DNA of 64,000 nt from Nocardioides sediminis (lineage in GTDB: Bacteria; Actinomycetota; Actinomycetes; Propionibacteriales; Nocardioidaceae), in contig NZ_PZYZ01000002.1 of the NCBI RefSeq assembly GCF_003047295.1, positions 806,001 to 870,000 on the forward strand. The letters run 5' to 3'. The notes under the pieces were generated by a model. The model was not told the DNA's origin, did no database searches, and worked only from the letters and a program-made list of their open reading frames with translations. Position numbers and translations under genes: made by a program. Shown here one piece after another: positions 62,571 through 64,000 of the stretch (its first letter is position 1; the number at the start of each line of letters is the position of its first letter).

Positions 62571-64000
62571 TCACGACGCGGACGTCAGCCACCGCTCGCG
62601 ATAGGCCCGGACTCCCGCCCGGGCCCGGTCCAGGGCGGTGCCCAGCCGGGGGAGCAGCGGCTCCGCGCCGTCCGTCGTGCCGGCGTCCCCCAGCGCCTCC
62701 AGCTCGCGCGCCAGCGTCGCCACCTCGGTGGCCCCGAGGTTCGCGGCCCCTCCGGCGAGCTTGTGCGCGTGGGCGCGCAGCGCAGCGGCGTCCCCGACCT
62801 CCACGGCAGCACGCAGGTCGTCCGCAGCGACGGCCGTGGTCTCCTCGAAGCGGCCGGTCACCCGCTCGAGGTACGACGTGTCCCCGGGGTCCATGTCGCG
62901 CAGCATGTCGAGTCGCGCGAGATCGAGGGCGCCATCGCCGTCGAACCACCGGGCCAGGGTGCGGTTCAGCTCGTCGAGGTCCACGGGCTTGGTGAGGAAG
63001 TCGTCCATCCCCGCCTCCAGGCACCGCTCGCGCTCACCGGCGACGGCGTTGGCCGTCATGGCGATGACGAGCGTCCGGTCGTCGTCGTCCTCCCGGGCAC
63101 GCAGCGCCCGCGTCGCCTCGTAGCCGTCCATCCGCGGCATCTGCACGTCCATCAGCACCAGGTCGTACGACGTCCGCTCCAGCGCCTCGAGAGCGGCCAG
63201 GCCGTCCTCGGCGGTGTCGGCGGCGTGGCCCAGGGCGGACAGCATCCCGGTGGCGACGAGCTGGTTCACGTTGTTGTCCTCGACCACGAGGACACGCAGG
63301 GCCGTGGACGGTGCGGACGGCTCGGCCCGGTCGACGGGAGGGGTGGTGCCCGGTGCAGCCCCGCTCGCCGGACGGAGGACACCGCTGAACCAGAAGCTGC
63401 TGCCCATGCCGGGCGTGCTCGTGTAGGCGACGTCCCCGCCCATGGCCCGGGCCAGCTCCCGCGAGATGGCCAGCCCGAGGCCCGTGCCGCCGAACATCCG
63501 CGTGGTCGAGGAGTCGGCCTGCCGGAACGGCGCGAAGACGTCCGTCGTCGCCCGGTCGATGCCGATCCCGGTGTCGTCAACCCGGACCGTGAGCCGCCAG
63601 AGGTCACCGAGCCGGTGCACGCGCACGGAGGCGCGCACGCGGCCGGTCTCGGTGAACTTCACCGCGTTGGTGAGGAGGTTGGCCACGACCTGGCTCACCT
63701 TGGTCGGGTCTCCGCACAGCTCATCGGGGACGCCGGCGTCGTACGACACCTCGAAGTCGAGGCCCTTGGCGGCGGCGACCTCGCTGATCGGCCCGGCCAC
63801 CTGGTCGAGGACGGCGCGCAGGTCGAAGTCGATCTCCTCGAGGACCACCCGGCCGGCCTCGATCTTGCTGAAGTCCAGGATGTCGTTGATGAGCGAGAGC
63901 AGCAGCTGTCCCGAGGTGCGGATGCCGTCCGCGAGCCGGCGCTGCTCCGGGTCGAGGTCCGTGCGCAGCAGCAGGTCGTTGAGGCCGAGGACGCCGTTGA
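62571..64000 (-). CDS. Hybrid sensor histidine kinase/response regulator with HPt domain, 5' end missing
   Basis: The gene runs off the right edge, so the sensor part is not seen. Visible from its start side is [20 protein letters not shown], the HisKA helix just after the phospho-accepting histidine, which lies outside. Then HATPase motifs [12 protein letters not shown] (N box), [10 protein letters not shown] (G1) and [15 protein letters not shown] (G2) follow. A receiver domain has [15 protein letters not shown] and the acceptor Asp in [17 protein letters not shown]-terminal HPt domain has [18 protein letters not shown]. This BarA/ArcB-like phosphorelay has no output partner in the window. 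Stop is four bases from the tRNA. Confidence 0.93.
   Translation of the reverse strand, partial: NGVLGLNDLLLRTDLDPEQRRLADGIRTSGQLLLSLINDILDFSKIEAGRVVLEEIDFDLRAVLDQVAGPISEVAAAKGLDFEVSYDAGVPDELCGDPTKVSQVVANLLTNAVKFTETGRVRASVRVHRLGDLWRLTVRVDDTGIGIDRATTDVFAPFRQADSSTTRMFGGTGLGLAISRELARAMGGDVAYTSTPGMGSSFWFSGVLRPASGAAPGTTPPVDRAEPSAPSTALRVLVVEDNNVNQLVATGMLSALGHAADTAEDGLAALEALERTSYDLVLMDVQMPRMDGYEATRALRAREDDDDRTLVIAMTANAVAGERERCLEAGMDDFLTKPVDLDELNRTLARWFDGDGALDLARLDMLRDMDPGDTSYLERVTGRFEETTAVAADDLRAAVEVGDAAALRAHAHKLAGGAANLGATEVATLARELEALGDAGTTDGAEPLLPRLGTALDRARAGVRAYRERWLTSAS

Overview
The window is high-GC actinobacterial chromosome, densely coding on both strands. The backbone order lepA - hemW - hrcA - dnaJ - rsmE - phoH - ybeY - corC-like - era - recO - uppS - zur - glyS - dgt - dnaG is the order known from Mycobacterium tuberculosis. 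A DUF222/HNH gene, a probable 10-methyl fatty acid gene pair and DUF3097 point to a Nocardioides-like member of the Propionibacteriales; the genus is inferred, not proven. I see no prophage, integrase, insertion sequence or CRISPR array. The only mobile-looking material is short palindromic or dispersed repeats and the DUF222/HNH gene.

Layout. 1-6.4 kb: 3' part of an ECF sigma factor, lepA-hutD, a winged-helix protein, a DinB-fold protein, an AraC regulator and an orphan. 6.4-16.8 kb: accessory genes around argS: an MFS transporter with a soluble C-terminal extension and a short upstream ORF, a degenerate NYN protein, a flavin thiol oxidoreductase facing a MerR regulator, a small-molecule kinase, a sulfide:quinone reductase-like flavoprotein and an acyl-CoA ligase. 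17-26 kb: hemW, DUF3097, hrcA-dnaJ-rsmE under a CIRCE operator, GerMN and copper-monooxygenase lipoproteins, a HIT protein. 26.6-34.3 kb: phoH-ybeY-corC-cytidine-deaminase-like run, then the bfaA/bfaB-like pair and a siderophore-interacting protein, then era. 34.3-44.4 kb: accessory genes (HIT, GNAT, NUDIX, DUF222/HNH, septum-formation lipoprotein, flavodoxin, methyltransferase, hydrolase, hemerythrin, LuxR) around leuA, which has a leucine leader peptide. 44.4-54 kb: recO, uppS, the zinc operon znuA-znuC-znuB-zur behind two Zur boxes, glyS, dusB and a wall-hydrolase-like secreted protein. 54-64 kb: dgt, a four-gene envelope operon, dnaG, tRNA-Asn, membrane and acetyltransferase genes, a CAU tRNA and the 3' part of a hybrid histidine kinase.

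Regulation. About two dozen starts lie 6-9 nt after a TANNNT-like hexamer (often TAGGGT, TAGGCT or TAGCGT) with no Shine-Dalgarno. Leaderless transcription therefore looks like the default for first genes of units. Inside operons, genes are joined by ATGA/GTGA start-stop overlaps. Best-supported control elements are the CIRCE site at hrcA, the tandem Zur boxes over the znuA promoter, a MerR-type palindrome between a -35 and a weak -10, and the leuA leader. No gene-free stretch exceeds 300 bases.
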